From Pedosphaera sp. (lineage in GTDB: Bacteria; Verrucomicrobiota; Verrucomicrobiia; Limisphaerales; SIAT01), in contig SIAT01000103.1 of assembly GCA_009691645.1 (NCBI GenBank), positions 1 to 6,582 on the forward strand: DNA of 6,582 nucleotides, given 5' to 3'. Positions 6,356 through 6,582 of this stretch are shown one piece after another. Within the stretch, counting starts at the first letter, position 1, and the number at the start of each line of letters is the position of its first letter. The notes beneath the pieces were generated by a model, which was not told the origin of the DNA, made no database searches, and worked only from the letters and a program-made list of their open reading frames with translations. Made by a program: the position numbers and the translations under genes.

Positions 6356-6582
6356 ATGCGCAACCCGATTATCGTCGCGTTGGATGTGCCGGACGCCGCC
6401 GCCGCGCTGCGCCTGGCCGAACGACTCACGCCTGTTGTCGGTGCGTTCAAAATTGGCAAAGAGCTTTTCACCGCCGCCGGGCCGGACATCGTCCGCCAAT
6501 TCCGCGCAACGGGCGCGCCGGTTTTTCTCGACCTCAAATTTCACGACATCCCGAACACCGTCGCCAAAGCTGTCGAGACTGC
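6356..6582 (+). CDS. pyrF: Orotidine-5'-phosphate decarboxylase, 5' part (cut by window end)
   Basis: PyrF decarboxylates OMP to UMP, the last step of de novo pyrimidine synthesis in the cytosol. The 75 visible codons, about a third of the usual 230-240 residues, match the start of the TIM-barrel fold. IIVALDVP (5-12) carries the substrate-binding Asp10, FKIGKELFTAAGP (31-43) carries Lys32, and the signature LDLKFHDIPNT (58-68) contains Asp59, Lys61 and Asp64. These four Lys/Asp residues form the family's catalytic network and all are present. The frame is open to the last base, so the gene simply continues outside the window and shows no sign of truncation in nature. The ATG at 6356 is the only sensible start: no start codon lies in frame in the gap upstream, and the VALDVP strand begins seven residues in. 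No clear Shine-Dalgarno sequence precedes it. It may be co-transcribed with the 402-aa gene. Confidence 0.96.
   Translation, partial: MRNPIIVALDVPDAAAALRLAERLTPVVGAFKIGKELFTAAGPDIVRQFRATGAPVFLDLKFHDIPNTVAKAVET

Noticed and set aside
6302..6544. Minus-strand open frame opposite the start of pyrF
   Set aside because: It is antisense to clearly recognisable PyrF active-site sequence and has no features of its own.

Overview
This is a GC-rich bacterial chromosomal window of ordinary housekeeping character. It is arranged around one divergent intergenic region near 5.0 kb. The gene families are Mfd, MtnA, tRNA-Cys, a membrane-anchored helical-repeat protein and PyrF. Together with high GC and mostly absent Shine-Dalgarno sequences, they are compatible with a member of the Verrucomicrobiota/Planctomycetota group. 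That placement is an impression from gene style, not something the sequence proves. I saw no transposase, integrase, CRISPR array, phage gene or defence gene.

The left arm reads on the minus strand, from about 4970 down to 111. It starts with a complete mfd (transcription-repair coupling factor, 1185 aa). After 57 bp comes mtnA (methylthioribose-1-phosphate isomerase family, 367 aa from the preferred ATG). A tRNA-Cys(GCA) gene with an encoded CCA lies 66 bp beyond mtnA. Below the tRNA, positions 1-110 hold no gene. They carry a short stem-loop that may end the tRNA transcript and a perfect 12-bp tandem duplication.

The right arm reads on the plus strand, from 5072 to the window end. Its first gene encodes a 402-aa protein with an N-terminal membrane helix and an alpha-helical, HEAT-like body, which I cannot assign to a named function. 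After 75 bp, containing a near-perfect 20-bp palindrome, comes the 5' part of pyrF (orotidine-5'-phosphate decarboxylase), cut by the window end.

The genes serve separate processes: DNA repair coupled to transcription (mfd), methionine salvage or a related sugar-phosphate isomerisation (mtnA), translation (tRNA-Cys) and pyrimidine synthesis (pyrF). No shared pathway is evident. I did not find a convincing new system. The points most worth a second look are the uncharacterised anchored helical-repeat protein, a charged insertion of about 50 residues near the Mfd C-terminus, the variant catalytic loop of MtnA, and several short repeats or palindromes between genes.
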